Positions 10,136-19,800 of a stretch of DNA of 64,000 nt are shown here, in pieces. The notes below the pieces were generated by a model, which made no database searches, had not been told where the DNA came from, and was given only the letters and a program-made list of their open reading frames with translations. The position numbers were made by a program, and so were the translations under genes. The DNA comes from Rivibacter sp049446155 (GTDB lineage Bacteria; Pseudomonadota; Gammaproteobacteria; Burkholderiales; Burkholderiaceae_C). The stretch is taken from positions 124,001 through 188,000 of the forward strand of contig NZ_JBMSEE010000010.1 of assembly GCF_049446155.1 (NCBI RefSeq), given 5' to 3'. The stretch's first letter is position 1, and each line of letters begins with the position of its first letter.

Positions 10136-11005
10136 TCAATCGAAGCGCCCCTGCCGCAGCCACTTGGTGGCAACCCACTTCTCGCCTTCGAGCACCGGCG
10201 CGCCGCCATGCAGCGTGCGGGTCGAGGGATGCGGGCGGTCGTAGGCGAAGAACACCGCCGAGCCCCGCTGCGGCGCGATCTCGAGCTTGACGTCGGGGAA
10301 CGTCGTGCCGCCGCCCTTCTCGGGCGTGTTGAGGTACATCACGACCGTGCCGACGCGCTGGCCGCCGCGCTTGAGAATGGTCGGCGTGCCGGGCTGCGAC
10401 GGGTCGAAATAGTCGTAATGCGGCTTGTACTCGGCGCCCGGGCGGTAGCGCAGCACCTGCAGGCCCTCGCCGTTCTCGATCGGCCAGTGCAGCAGCGCCG
10501 CGAGCCGCGTCTCGATGGTGGTGCAGATCGGGTGCTCGCCGCGGGCGAAGAACATGCCCTCGCTGGTGCGCGCGGCGTTGATCTCGCTGTCGCCGGTGCT
10601 CATGTCGACCGTATGCGAGCGCTCCAGCCGCGCGCGCGCATGGCCGATCAGCTCATCGCACTCCTCTTCGGAGAGCAGGTCGGCGAAGACCACGACCCTG
10701 GGCGAGTCCATCGACATCACGATGCGCACCTCGCGGTCGTGGGCCCACAAGGCCGGCGGCGAGCCGCGCAGATCGGGCCCGGGCATCGGCCCGGAGGGCG
10801 CGGCGGCTTCGGCCTCCTGCTGGGCGCGCTGCTCGGCCAGCGCGTTCTGCAGCACCGACTCCATGGCCTGGAGCGCGACGTCTTCGTTCCAGCCGCTGGA
10901 CTTCATGGCCTCGAGCACGGCCTCGGGCCGGTGCCCGGCGCGGGCCTGGTCGACGATCCACTGGCGCAGTTCGGCGGTGATGGTTTGCTGGCTCATGGCG
11001 CTCAT
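10136..11005 (-). CDS. 2OG-Fe(II) oxygenase, prolyl 4-hydroxylase-like
   Basis: 289-residue member of the 2-oxoglutarate/Fe(II) dioxygenases, P4H alpha-subunit subfamily, which hydroxylate proline or other side chains. Iron ligands are His196 and Asp198 in KPHYDYF and His266 in TLHGGAPV; Lys276 in EGEKWVATKW is the likely 2-oxoglutarate anchor. Before the catalytic domain lies a helical segment (about residues 8-50, ITAELRQWIVDQARAGH...) resembling a UBA/CUE-like or tandem-helix module. The ATG at 11005 overlaps the stop of yaaA as ATGA, implying translational coupling and choosing this start over ATG 10996. No signal peptide; the protein target is unknown. Confidence 0.9.
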   Translation of the reverse strand: MSAMSQQTITAELRQWIVDQARAGHRPEAVLEAMKSSGWNEDVALQAMESVLQNALAEQRAQQEAEAAAPSGPMPGPDLRGSPPALWAHDREVRIVMSMDSPRVVVFADLLSEEECDELIGHARARLERSHTVDMSTGDSEINAARTSEGMFFARGEHPICTTIETRLAALLHWPIENGEGLQVLRYRPGAEYKPHYDYFDPSQPGTPTILKRGGQRVGTVVMYLNTPEKGGGTTFPDVKLEIAPQRGSAVFFAYDRPHPSTRTLHGGAPVLEGEKWVATKWLRQGRFD

Positions 11006-11781
11006 GGCGAGATTCGGCGTCGGAACACGAGGCGCTGCGGCTCGCTGGCCGCCGCGTCGAAAGCATAGCCCTCGTCGGTGAAGCGCTCCAGCGCCGCCAC
11101 CGAGCGGGCCCGTGAACGGATGGCGTGGCGCGCCATCAGGCCGCGCGCGCGCTTGGCGTGGAAGCTGATGATCTTCCATGCACCGTTCTTCCATTCCTCG
11201 AACACGCAGTCGACGACGCGCGCCTTCAAGGCCTTGCGGTCGACCGCGCGAAAGTACTCCTGCGACGCCAGGTTCACGACCACCGGCGAGCGCTCGCCGC
11301 GCAGCCGCGCGTCCAGGTGCTCGGCGATCGCGCTGCCCCACCAGGCGTAGAGATCCTTGCCCTTCGGGTTGCCCAGCGCAGTACCCATCTCGAGGCGGTA
11401 AGGCTGCAGGCGGTCGAGCGGGCGCAGCACGCCGTACAGGCCGGAGAGGATCGCTACATGCTGCTGCGCCCAGGCGAGGTCGTCGGCGTCGAGCGTGGCG
11501 GCCTGCAGGCCGCCGTAGACGTCGCCGTCGAAGGCCAGCACCGCCGGCTTGCTGTTGCGCGCGGTGTGGCGGCGCTGCCAGGCGGCGTAGCGGCCGACGT
11601 TGAGCTCGGCCAGCGCATCGCTCAGGTCCATCAGCTCGGCCACCTGCGCGGGCGACTTCTCTCGCAGCAGCGCCACCAGTTCGGCGGCGCGATCGGCGAA
11701 CAGCGGCTGCGTCGGCTGCAGGCCTTCGGGCGTGGGGGTTTCGTAGTCGAGCGACTTGGCGGGCGACAGCAGGAACAGCAT
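11002..11781 (-). CDS. yaaA: Peroxide stress protein YaaA (DUF328)
   Basis: 259-residue YaaA-family protein. In E. coli YaaA is OxyR-controlled and limits intracellular free iron and so DNA damage during peroxide stress (family knowledge). The start MLFLLSPAKSLDYETP is the canonical N-terminus, and conserved blocks such as LSGLYGVLRPLDRLQPYRLEMGT and the C-terminal FHAKRARGLMARH are present at the expected positions. It is the first gene of a two-gene unit, translationally coupled to the oxygenase; a free-iron control protein next to an iron enzyme is suggestive but not proof of joint function. Confidence 0.95.
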   Translation of the reverse strand: MLFLLSPAKSLDYETPTPEGLQPTQPLFADRAAELVALLREKSPAQVAELMDLSDALAELNVGRYAAWQRRHTARNSKPAVLAFDGDVYGGLQAATLDADDLAWAQQHVAILSGLYGVLRPLDRLQPYRLEMGTALGNPKGKDLYAWWGSAIAEHLDARLRGERSPVVVNLASQEYFRAVDRKALKARVVDCVFEEWKNGAWKIISFHAKRARGLMARHAIRSRARSVAALERFTDEGYAFDAAASEPQRLVFRRRISP

Positions 11782-11855
11782 GGGAACGCGAAACGGGGCC
11801 GGTGGCGAACGGGGCCGCAAGGCTACCAGCCGCGACGGCGTGGCATGCTCGGCCG

Positions 11856-12311
11856 ATGCCCGCGACCGCCAAGCATCTCCCGAACGCGCCCTGCCCTTGC
11901 GGCCGCGGGCGGCCCTATGCGGCTTGCTGCGGCCCCTGGCATGCCGGCGAACCGGCCCCCGATGCCGAGGCGCTCATGCGCTCGCGCTACAGCGCCTTCG
12001 TGCTCGGCCTGGCCGACTACCTGCTCGCGACCTGGCATGCGTCGACGCGGCCGGCCTCGCTCGAGCCCGACGAGCCCGGCCTGCGCTGGCTCGGCCTCGA
12101 GGTGCGCGCGCATGCCCGACAGGACGAGGACCACGCCACGGTCGAGTTCGTCGCGCGCTGCAAGCAAGGCGGCCGCGCGACGCGGCTGCACGAGCTCAGC
12201 CGCTTCGTGCACGAGCAGGGGCGCTGGTACTACGTCGACGGCACCGATCCGCGCGAGCGTCCGGCGCTCCCTCTCGAGGGCATGGCGCGCAGCGCCAAGG
12301 GGGCACGGTGA
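11856..12311 (+). CDS. YchJ family SEC-C metal-binding protein (UPF0225)
   Basis: 151-residue protein with the N-terminal zinc-binding SEC-C motif (CPCGRGRPYAACCG, residues 12-25) followed by the YchJ central block EALMRSRYSAFVLGLADYLLATWH and a compact NTF2-like beta domain ending with FVHEQGRWYYVDG. The function of YchJ proteins is not established. I take ATG 11856 because the SEC-C motif begins a dozen residues later as in homologues; an in-frame ATG at 11802 would add 18 residues of unlikely sequence. Its TGA overlaps the GTG of truC, so the two are one translational unit. Confidence 0.88.
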   Translation: MPATAKHLPNAPCPCGRGRPYAACCGPWHAGEPAPDAEALMRSRYSAFVLGLADYLLATWHASTRPASLEPDEPGLRWLGLEVRAHARQDEDHATVEFVARCKQGGRATRLHELSRFVHEQGRWYYVDGTDPRERPALPLEGMARSAKGAR

Positions 12312-13096
12312 GCGACGACATCCTGCCCGTGCTGCACGACGACGGCGTCGTGCTCGCGGTGCACAAGCCGGCCGGCCTGCTGGTGCATCGCACGGCGCTC
12401 GATCCGCACGAGACGCGCACCGTGATGGAACTGCTGCGCCGCCAGTTCGATGCCCGGCTGCACGCCATCCACCGCATCGACAAGGGCACCTCGGGCGTGC
12501 TGCTGCTCGCGCGCGACGCACATGCCGCCGCGCGGCTCGGCGCGGCCTTCATGGCGCGCGAGACCGGCAAGCGCTACCTCGCCTTCGTGCGCGGCTGGCC
12601 GCCCGAGCAGGCGCGCGTCGAGCACGCGCTGCGTCCCGACGACGCGCCTGCCGACGCGCCGGCGCAGGATGCCGTCACCGAGTTCGCGCGCGGCGCCTGC
12701 ATCGAGGTGGCCAACGGCGTCGACCGCTACGCGCGGTCGCGCTACGCGCTGGTCGAGGCGCGCCCGCTGACCGGCCGCCGGCACCAGATCCGCCGCCATC
12801 TCAAGCACTTGTCGCACCCGATCATTGGCGACGCGACCCACGGCAAGGGGCCGCACAACCGCTGGTGGGCGCAACGCCTGGGCATCACGCGCCTGTGGCG
12901 GCATGCGCTGGAGCTGGACGTGCCGCACCCCGACGGCGGCCGGCTGCGCGTGGCCTCGCCGCTCGATGCGGCCTGGAACGCCGACTGGCAGGCGCTGCTG
13001 CGCGAGATCAGCGCAGATCGCCCGCCAGGCTCGCCAGCGTGTCGGCCGCAATCAGCACATGGGCCGGATAGTTGGTGTGGTCGCAACCCAGCTTGA
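12308..13096 (+). CDS. truC: tRNA pseudouridine(65) synthase TruC
   Basis: 262-residue RluA-superfamily pseudouridine synthase. The catalytic Asp58 lies in HRIDKGTSGVLLLARD; the N-terminal block AVHKPAGLLVHRTALDPHETR is diagnostic of TruC, which modifies U65 in some tRNAs. There is no S4 domain. Later blocks GRRHQIRRHLKHLSHPIIGDATHGKG fit the family. It starts with GTG overlapping the previous stop (GTGA). The last 28 or so residues (Pro/Arg/Ser-rich) look unlike the family and run 89 bases into the convergent DUF3501 gene, so the ancestral stop may have been lost. Confidence 0.92.
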   Translation: MSDDILPVLHDDGVVLAVHKPAGLLVHRTALDPHETRTVMELLRRQFDARLHAIHRIDKGTSGVLLLARDAHAAARLGAAFMARETGKRYLAFVRGWPPEQARVEHALRPDDAPADAPAQDAVTEFARGACIEVANGVDRYARSRYALVEARPLTGRRHQIRRHLKHLSHPIIGDATHGKGPHNRWWAQRLGITRLWRHALELDVPHPDGGRLRVASPLDAAWNADWQALLREISADRPPGSPACRPQSAHGPDSWCGRNPA

Positions 13097-13586
13097 CCTG
13101 CGCGCCGGCGCGGATCGCATCGATCACGGCGCGGCCGAACTCGAAGCGCAGGAAATGCACCGACGAGGTCTTCTCGTCGTTCTCGCGATCCAGGTCCTCG
13201 TCGGCGATCGCATAGACGCGCGCATGCCCCTCGACCTCGACGAACATGCGGTCCTCGACGCCGATCAGGCGCGCCAGCTCGCGACGGCGCTCGTGCACGT
13301 CGGGGTACTCGAGCAGCATCGTCGCCTTCCAGTTCGTGCCGTCGGGCACCAGCGGCGCGTAGACCGACAGCTCCTGCTCGATGCCCTCTTCCTCGAAGAT
13401 CTTCTCGACGCGCAGCATCTCCTGGATCTGGTAGCGGATGGTCGTTTCGTCCTCGAACTGGACGTTGATGTGCTCGCCCAGGCGCACCGAGCGCAGCCTG
13501 CGGTGCGCGACGATGCGCGGCTTGTGCTCCTTGCGGTATTTGGCGTAGGCCTCGAGCGTCATCAGGCTGTCGCGGGTGATCGTCAT
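13008..13586 (-). CDS. DUF3501 family protein
   Basis: 192-residue protein matching the DUF3501 pattern (ITRDSLMTLEAYAKYRKEHKP at the start, a middle rich in Glu, and FLRFEF near the C-terminus). Function unknown; the family regularly accompanies the rubrerythrin/Fe-S pair found directly upstream here. ATG 13586 has GAGGAG six bases upstream and is preferred over a TTG at 13610 that would overlap the preceding stop. Last gene of a three-gene minus-strand operon; its 3' end overlaps truC by 89 bases. Confidence 0.9.
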   Translation of the reverse strand: MTITRDSLMTLEAYAKYRKEHKPRIVAHRRLRSVRLGEHINVQFEDETTIRYQIQEMLRVEKIFEEEGIEQELSVYAPLVPDGTNWKATMLLEYPDVHERRRELARLIGVEDRMFVEVEGHARVYAIADEDLDRENDEKTSSVHFLRFEFGRAVIDAIRAGAQVKLGCDHTNYPAHVLIAADTLASLAGDLR

Positions 13587-13606
13587 CGGGCGCTCCTCGA
13601 AGCGAT

Positions 13607-14971
13607 TCAAGCCAGTCCGTAGGCCGTGCGCAGCAGGCTGAGCGGATGGGCGAGCCTGGGCACCGGCAAGTCGTTATTGCCCATGCCCTGCGCGATGTGG
13701 TGGCCGCCGAGCGGGCAGTCGGAGCTGATCCAGTCGGGCCCCTGGCCGTCGGCGCCGGGCTTGGCCATGGCCTTGAACACCGGCTTGCCGATCTTCATCG
13801 CGATCGAGTGATAGGGCTTCTTGACGCCATAGGTGCCGGCGTGGCCGGAACAGCGCTCCACGGTGTTGAGCTCGACGCTCACGCGCTCGCCGATCAGCCT
13901 GAACATCTCCTCGGTCTTGCGGCCGATCTTCTGCACGCGGCCATGGCAGGGGACGTGGTAGCTGACCTTGCCGAGCGCGGTGTTGAAGTCGGTCTTGAGC
14001 AGGCCGTCCTTGTGGCGCGCGACGAGATACTCGAACGGGTCCCACATCGCGTCTTGCACCGCGAGCACGTCGGCCTCGCCGGGAAACAGCAGCGGCAGCT
14101 CCTGCTTGAACATCAGCGTGCACGAGGGCACCGCGCTGAGGATGGCGTAGCCCTCCTTGGCGTACTTCGCGAGCACGGGAATGTTGGCATCCTTGCTGCG
14201 CTCCACCGACTCGAGGTCGCCGAGCTCGAACTTGGGCATGCCGCAGCACTGCTCCTTCTCGACGACCACGTAGGGGATGTCGTTGTGGGCCAGCACCTTG
14301 AGCAGGTCGAAGCCGATGCCCGGCTCGTTGTAGTTGACGTAGCAGGTCGAGAAGATCGCCACCTTGCCGGGCGTGCGCTGCCCGTTGGTGACGACGCTGG
14401 CCGCGCTCTTGGCCGCGCCCCAGCGGAACCGCTGGCTCGCCAGCTCCGGCATCCAGGCCTTGCGGTCGACGCCGAGCTGGGTCTCCATCAGCCCGCGCGC
14501 AAAGCCCGTGCGGTTGACTGCGTTGACCAGCTGCACGACGACCGGGATGCCGGCGAACTGGCCGTGCACGTCGGTCGAGGCGAGGAACTTCTCGGCCGCC
14601 TTGACCTCGCCCTTGCGGAAGCGGATCGCCTTGGCGCGCAGCATCGCGTGCGGGAAGTCCAGGTTCCACGGGTGCGGCGGCACGTAGGGGCACTTGGTCA
14701 TGTAGCACAGGTCGCACAGGTAGCACTGGTCGACCACCTTCCAGAAGTCCCGCTTGTCGACGCCGTCGAGCTCGCCGGTCTTGCCCTCGTCGACGAGGTC
14801 GAACAGGGTCGGAAAGGCATGGCACAGCCCGACGCAGCGGCGGCAGCCGTGGCAGATGTCGAAGATGCGCTCCAGCTCGTGGAGGCACTCGCCCTCGTCG
14901 TAGAACGTCTCGCCTTTCCAGTCGACCGCATGGCGCGTCGGCGCTTCGAGGTTGCCTTCTCTTGTGCTCAT
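13607..14971 (-). CDS. (Fe-S)-binding protein, GlpC/heterodisulfide-reductase-like
   Basis: 454-residue soluble protein with two classical 4Fe-4S ligand sets near the N-terminus: Cys40, 43, 46, 50 (CHGCRRCVGLC) and Cys83, 86, 89, 94 (CYLCDLCYMTKC). The C-terminal part carries two cysteine-rich CCG-type segments (ending in EQCCGMPKFE and ERCSGHAGTYG) that in HdrB/GlpC relatives bind a further cluster or act in electron transfer. No membrane segment. The likely role is electron carrier or reductase for the rubrerythrin encoded upstream, an inference from operon context. ATG 14971 has AGGA upstream. Confidence 0.92.
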   Translation of the reverse strand: MSTREGNLEAPTRHAVDWKGETFYDEGECLHELERIFDICHGCRRCVGLCHAFPTLFDLVDEGKTGELDGVDKRDFWKVVDQCYLCDLCYMTKCPYVPPHPWNLDFPHAMLRAKAIRFRKGEVKAAEKFLASTDVHGQFAGIPVVVQLVNAVNRTGFARGLMETQLGVDRKAWMPELASQRFRWGAAKSAASVVTNGQRTPGKVAIFSTCYVNYNEPGIGFDLLKVLAHNDIPYVVVEKEQCCGMPKFELGDLESVERSKDANIPVLAKYAKEGYAILSAVPSCTLMFKQELPLLFPGEADVLAVQDAMWDPFEYLVARHKDGLLKTDFNTALGKVSYHVPCHGRVQKIGRKTEEMFRLIGERVSVELNTVERCSGHAGTYGVKKPYHSIAMKIGKPVFKAMAKPGADGQGPDWISSDCPLGGHHIAQGMGNNDLPVPRLAHPLSLLRTAYGLA

Positions 14972-14999
14972 CGGTTGGTCCTGGGCAACGTGCAGGCAC

Positions 15000-15026
15000 G
15001 GGCCGGGGCGCGTCGCGTCCCGGCCC
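15000..15026. other. Hairpin between the rubrerythrin and Fe-S protein genes
   Basis: GGGCCGGG (15000-15007) pairs with CCCGGCCC (15019-15026) around an 11-base loop. It has no T-run on the minus strand, so within this operon it more likely tunes mRNA stability or read-through than ends transcription. Confidence 0.4.
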
Positions 15027-15047
15027 GAAAAGGGCGAGCGCCCAGGC

Positions 15048-15467
15048 TCAGTCGACCAGCGCGTCGAGCGCCTTCTGGTAGCGATTGGCGTGCGAGCGCT
15101 CGGCCTTGGCCAGCGTCTCGAACCAGTCGGCGATCTCGTCGAAGCCTTCGTCGCGGGCCTGCTTGGCCATGCCCGGGTACATGTCGGTGTACTCGTGCGT
15201 CTCACCCGCCACCGCCGCCTTGAGGTTGCAGCGCGTCGAGCCGATCGGCAGGCCGGTGGCCGGATCGCCGACCGTCTCGAGGAACTCGAGGTGGCCGTGC
15301 GCGTGGCCGGTTTCGCCTTCGGCCGTCGAGCGGAACAGCGCGGCGATGTCGTTCTGGCCTTCGATGTCGGCCTTGTTCGCGAAGTAGAGGTAGCGGCGGT
15401 TGGCCTGCGATTCGCCGGCGAACGCGTCCTTGAGGTTTTGCTCGGTCTTCGAACCCTTCAGCTGCAT
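15048..15467 (-). CDS. Rubrerythrin family protein (lacks rubredoxin domain)
   Basis: 139-residue four-helix di-iron protein. Iron-ligand motifs occur in the two expected pairs: Glu in FAGESQANRRYLYFANKAD and the E..H in GETGHAHGHLEFL, then Glu in VAGETHEYTDMY and the E..H in KAERSHANRYQKAL. There is no CXXC rubredoxin tail, so it needs an external electron donor; the Fe-S protein next in the operon is the obvious candidate. Rubrerythrins reduce hydrogen peroxide in the cytoplasm. ATG 15467 is preceded by AAGGAG at eight bases, which rules out the longer in-frame start upstream. Confidence 0.95.
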   Translation of the reverse strand: MQLKGSKTEQNLKDAFAGESQANRRYLYFANKADIEGQNDIAALFRSTAEGETGHAHGHLEFLETVGDPATGLPIGSTRCNLKAAVAGETHEYTDMYPGMAKQARDEGFDEIADWFETLAKAERSHANRYQKALDALVD

Positions 15468-15624
15468 GGAGGTCTCCTTGTGGCTAGGCGAACGGAACCA
15501 GCGAGTCGGCGGCAGGCACCGCCGTACAAGACCGTACCGCAGCGCGGGCCGCGCGTCCAATTGCCGGACTCAATGCGCCGAATTGCTGGGGCTTACCCGT
15601 AGGGCGTGCGGCGGGGCAACCCGC

Positions 15625-16800
15625 TCAGCCCAGGCGCTGCTTCGCCGGCACCGCGGTCGGCGGCGCCGGCAACCGGGCACCCGGGCCGAGCGTGAAGAAG
15701 AAGCACGCGCCGCGCCCCACGGCCGCGTCCACCCAGATGCGCCCGCCGTGTCGCTGCACGACGCGCTGCACGATCGACAGGCCGACGCCGTGACCCTCGA
15801 ACTCGTCTTCGCGGTGCAGCCGCTGGAACGCGTCGAACAGCCGCTCGGCGCGCCCCATGTCGAAGCCGACGCCGTTGTCGCGCACGAAGAACACCAGTTC
15901 GTCGCCGCGCGCCTCGACGCCGATCTCCACGCTGGCGCGTTCGGACTGGCGCGTGTACTTGAAGGCGTTGGACAGCAGGTTGACGAGCAGTTGCCTGAGC
16001 AGGGGCGCATCGGCCATCACGCGCGGCAGCTCGCCGATCTGCACGGTGACATCGCGCTTGGGCTGCTCGCGGCGCAGGTCGGCAACGACCTCCCACACCA
16101 GCGGGCCGACATCGACCGCCTGCACGTTCAGGGTCTTGCGCCCGACGCGCGACAGCCGCATCAGCGCCTCGACGAGCTCCTGCATCTGGTGGGCCGCTCG
16201 GTCGATGAAAGACAGCCACGTGCGATGCTTGTCCGACAGCTGCGGCGCGAGCTCCTCGGATAGCAGCGCCGAGAAGCCCAGCACGATGTTCAGCGGCGAG
16301 CGCAGGTCGTGCGAGGCCGAGCGCGTGAAGGCGTCGAGCTCGCGGTTGGTGGCTTCGAGTTCGGCCGTGTGCTCGCGCACGCGCCGCTCCAGCTCGGCGT
16401 TGTGCGCCCGCAGCCGCCGCACCGCCAGCGCGCGCGAGATGACGGGCAGCATCGCGCTCAGCTTGAACGGCTTGAGCACGTAGTCGAGCGCGCCCGACTG
16501 CATGGCCTCGACCGCCGAGCCGATCGTGCCCTCGCCGGTCATGATGACGACGACCAGGGTCGCATCGATCTCGAGCGCGCGGCGCAGCAGCGCGATCCCG
16601 CTCATGCCCGGCATCATCAGGTCGGTCAGCAGCAGGTCGAACGGCGCCTGGCGCAGCGCGGCCAGCGCCGCCTCACCGTGCTCGCAGCCGACCACGTCGA
16701 AGCCCTGCGCCTTGAGCGTGTCGCACAGCGCGCGCATGTGGGCGATCTCGTCGTCGACGACGAGCAGGCGCGGTGGTAGCGAATCGGCGGCTTTGATCAT
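15625..16800 (-). CDS. Response regulator-histidine kinase (REC-HisKA-HATPase)
   Basis: 391-residue cytoplasmic signalling protein with an N-terminal receiver domain (acidic pocket VVDDE, phospho-acceptor Asp60 in LLLTDLMMPG, Lys in LKPF), a short coiled-coil linker (about 130-155), a HisKA domain with His164 in SASHDLRSPLN, and a HATPase domain with N box NLLSNAFKYT and G boxes DNGVGFD and GHGVGLSIV. Receiver-first kinases take part in phosphorelays, being phosphorylated by a partner kinase. The large hybrid kinase ending four bases upstream of this start is the natural partner. Last gene of the signalling block. Confidence 0.92.
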   Translation of the reverse strand: MIKAADSLPPRLLVVDDEIAHMRALCDTLKAQGFDVVGCEHGEAALAALRQAPFDLLLTDLMMPGMSGIALLRRALEIDATLVVVIMTGEGTIGSAVEAMQSGALDYVLKPFKLSAMLPVISRALAVRRLRAHNAELERRVREHTAELEATNRELDAFTRSASHDLRSPLNIVLGFSALLSEELAPQLSDKHRTWLSFIDRAAHQMQELVEALMRLSRVGRKTLNVQAVDVGPLVWEVVADLRREQPKRDVTVQIGELPRVMADAPLLRQLLVNLLSNAFKYTRQSERASVEIGVEARGDELVFFVRDNGVGFDMGRAERLFDAFQRLHREDEFEGHGVGLSIVQRVVQRHGGRIWVDAAVGRGACFFFTLGPGARLPAPPTAVPAKQRLG

Positions 16801-16804
16801 CGCT

Positions 16805-19800
16805 TCATCCCTGCTGGGTGGCCATGGCGCCGGCAGGCGCGACGCTGGGCTGGGGCCGTCCGCCATGGCGCAGCAGCGCGCGCCGCAGGTCGGCGAGCTT
16901 GGGCGGCTTGCTGAGCACCTCGTCGACGTGCGGCAGGGTCTCGTCATCGCCGAGCAGGCCCTGGCCCCAACCGGTGAGCAGCACGACCGGCGTCGATGGC
17001 GAGGCGCGCTTGACGGCATCGGCCACCTTGCGGCCGTCGACGTAGGGCATGCCGAGGTCGGTCAGCACGAGCGAGAACGCCTCGCCGCTGCGCGTCGAAG
17101 CCTCGAAGGCGTCGATGCCGGCCTGGCCGTCGTTGGCCGCGACGACAACGTGGCCGTCGCGCTCGAGCATGTCCTGCAGTGTCTTGAGCAGCAGCGGGTC
17201 GTCGTCGACCAGCAGGATGCGCAGGCGCTGCGAGCGCGCCGGCGCTTCGGCGCCGGCCACCGCGTTCGTCGTCGCCTCGGAGGGCGGCGGGAAGCGCAGC
17301 ATCACCGTCGTTCCGCGGCCGGGCTCGCTGTCGATGTCGACCTGCGCGCCGTGGCGCTGCGCCGCGCCGTAGACCATGGCCAGGCCCAGGCCGGTGCCGC
17401 GCTCGCCCTTGGTGGTGAAAAACGGCTCGAGGCAGCGCCGGCGCGTCTGCTCGTCCATGCCGATGCCGGTGTCCGCGACGTCGATGCGCGCGGCGGGGGC
17501 GCCCTGCGCATCAGTCACGCGGCGCGTGCGCAGCGTCAGCTCGCCGCCGTCGGGCATCGCGTCGACGGCGTTGAACACCAGGTTGATCAGCGCCTCGCGC
17601 ACCTCGCTCTCGACGCCGGCGATCTCGGGCACGTCGTCGGCCAGGTCGGTCGACAGACGGATCACGATGCCGCGCTGCTGCGGCATGTCGCTCCAGCGCG
17701 CGCGCGTCATCTCGGCGACCTCGCGCACCAGCTTGTTCGGCGACAGCCCGGTCAGCGCAAGCTGCGGGGTGCGCTGGCGGTAGAACTCACGCATGCGCTG
17801 CACGGTGGCCGCAACATCGTCGACCGCGCGCGCGATGTTCTCCAGGTAGCTGCGCGCCTGTGGGCTGAGGTTGGGCTCGTGCTCCAGCAGGCTTTCGGTG
17901 TAGAGCACGACCGGCGAGATCGCGTTGTTGATGTCGTGCGCGATGCCGCTGGCCATCTGGCCGAGCGCGCGCAGGCGCTCTTGCTGCATCACCGCCTGCT
18001 GCGTCTGGCGCAGGTCGTCGTAGGCGCGCTGCAGCGAGCTGTGCAGCTCGGCCTGGCGCGCGGCCAGCGCGACGTGCGCGCTCAGCTGGCGCAGGAACTC
18101 GCAGTCGCCGCTGCTGAAGGCGTGCGGCTCGCGGCGCGCAACGACCATCACGCCGAACACGCGGCTTTCCGACTGCAGCGGCGCGATCACCAGCGAGCGC
18201 AGGCCGCCGCTGGCCAGGCGCTGCGGAAACGGGAACCTGGTCTGGCCGATGTCCTCCTCATAGACCAGGTGGCCACGCACGCAGCGCGACAGTCCGTTGC
18301 GGTCGATCGGCACGAGCGCGCTCTCGGTCATCGCCATCTCGAGCGCCAGCGCCGCGCTGTGCACCCCGACGCGCGTGACGGTCAGCTGGGCCTCGGCGGC
18401 GTCGTAGCGGCAGATGCAGCAGAAGTCGGCCGGCAGGCGCTCCTCGAGGCTGCGGATGGTGACCTGGTAGATGCTTTGCAGGTCCTGGCGCTCGCCGATC
18501 GCGCAGGTGACCTGGTCGAGCAGGTTCAGCCGCGCGAGCTGGGCCTGCAGGCGCAGCTGCGCCTGCTTCCGCTCGGCGACCTCGGCGCTCAACCGCTCGG
18601 CGGTGGCGCTGAGTTCGGCCGTGCGCTCGACGACTCGCTGCTGCATCTCGTCGCGCGCGCCCTCCAGGGCCCGCGCCTGGTGCTCGATGCGCTCGGCCAT
18701 CGCGTTGAAGGTCTGCCCGAGTTGCCCGAGCTCGTCCTCGCCGACGCCGCCCACGCGCGTCGACAGGTCGCCCCGTCCGATGGCCTCGCTCGCGGCCGTC
18801 AGTGCGCGCACGGGCCGCACGATGCTGGCGGCGAAGACGAGCCCGACGATCAGCGCCAGCGCGATGATCGCCGCCGCGAGCGCGACCTGCTGGCGCATGG
18901 TCTGCGCGATCAAGCTTTCCAGGTTGGTCGCCGGCACCATGTAGAACACGGTCCATGGCACCGTGCTGGCGCGCAGCGCGACGCCGTAGGTCCAGCTGCG
19001 GTTGACCGGCGAAAAGCCCCTGAACAAGGTCGCATCGAGCGCGTCGGCGCGTGCGCGCTCGAACTGCTCCGGATACGGCTGCACGTCATCGAGGAACTGG
19101 CGCGTCCCCATGCCGAAGCGCCGCTCGGCGACCAGGCTTTCAATCGTCGCCGGATCGAGCCGGCCGCCGGGCCGGAACACGACGCTGTCGCTGTGGGAGT
19201 GGGCCACCCGAATGCCCAGGCGATCGAACGCCACCGCGTAGCTGCCGGGGCCGGCCCGGCCGTTGCTGCCGCGCAGCAGGTCCCACAGGGCCTGCGCGCG
19301 CGTGATCAGCAACGCGGCGCACAACACCTCGCCGCGGTCGCCGCCCGCGCGCACCGGCGCGAGGTAGGCGATCTGCGCCTGTTCGCCCGCCTGGGTCACC
19401 GACAGGTGGATGTCCGACACCGCCGGCTGGCCGGCCAGCGCCGCGCGCACGTGCGGTCGAAACGAGATGTCGAGGCCGACGACCGCCGCATTGGTGGCGA
19501 CGAGGATCCGGCCGTCGGGCCCGACCACGGCCGCACCGCCGATCGACGAATCACTGCCGGGAAACGCCGCCAGCAGACCGAGCAAGTCGGCATGCCGAGC
19601 GGCCCGACCCGCGGCGTCGGCCGCGCAGTAGCCGGCGACGTCGGGGAAGCGCGCGATGCGTCCGACCGCGCGCTGGTGGCCGGCATGAAAGCCGTCCACG
19701 TCGCGCACGACCTGCTCGCCGCGCGCCTGCAGCAGCTCGCCCATGTCGTCGACGAGGCGCTGCCGCGTCTGCTGCACTTCCAGGTAGGCGGCGACCACCA

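Noticed and set aside
13587..13610. TTG start for the DUF3501 gene overlapping the previous stop
   Set aside because: A GAGGAG ribosome site sits correctly before the ATG at 13586.
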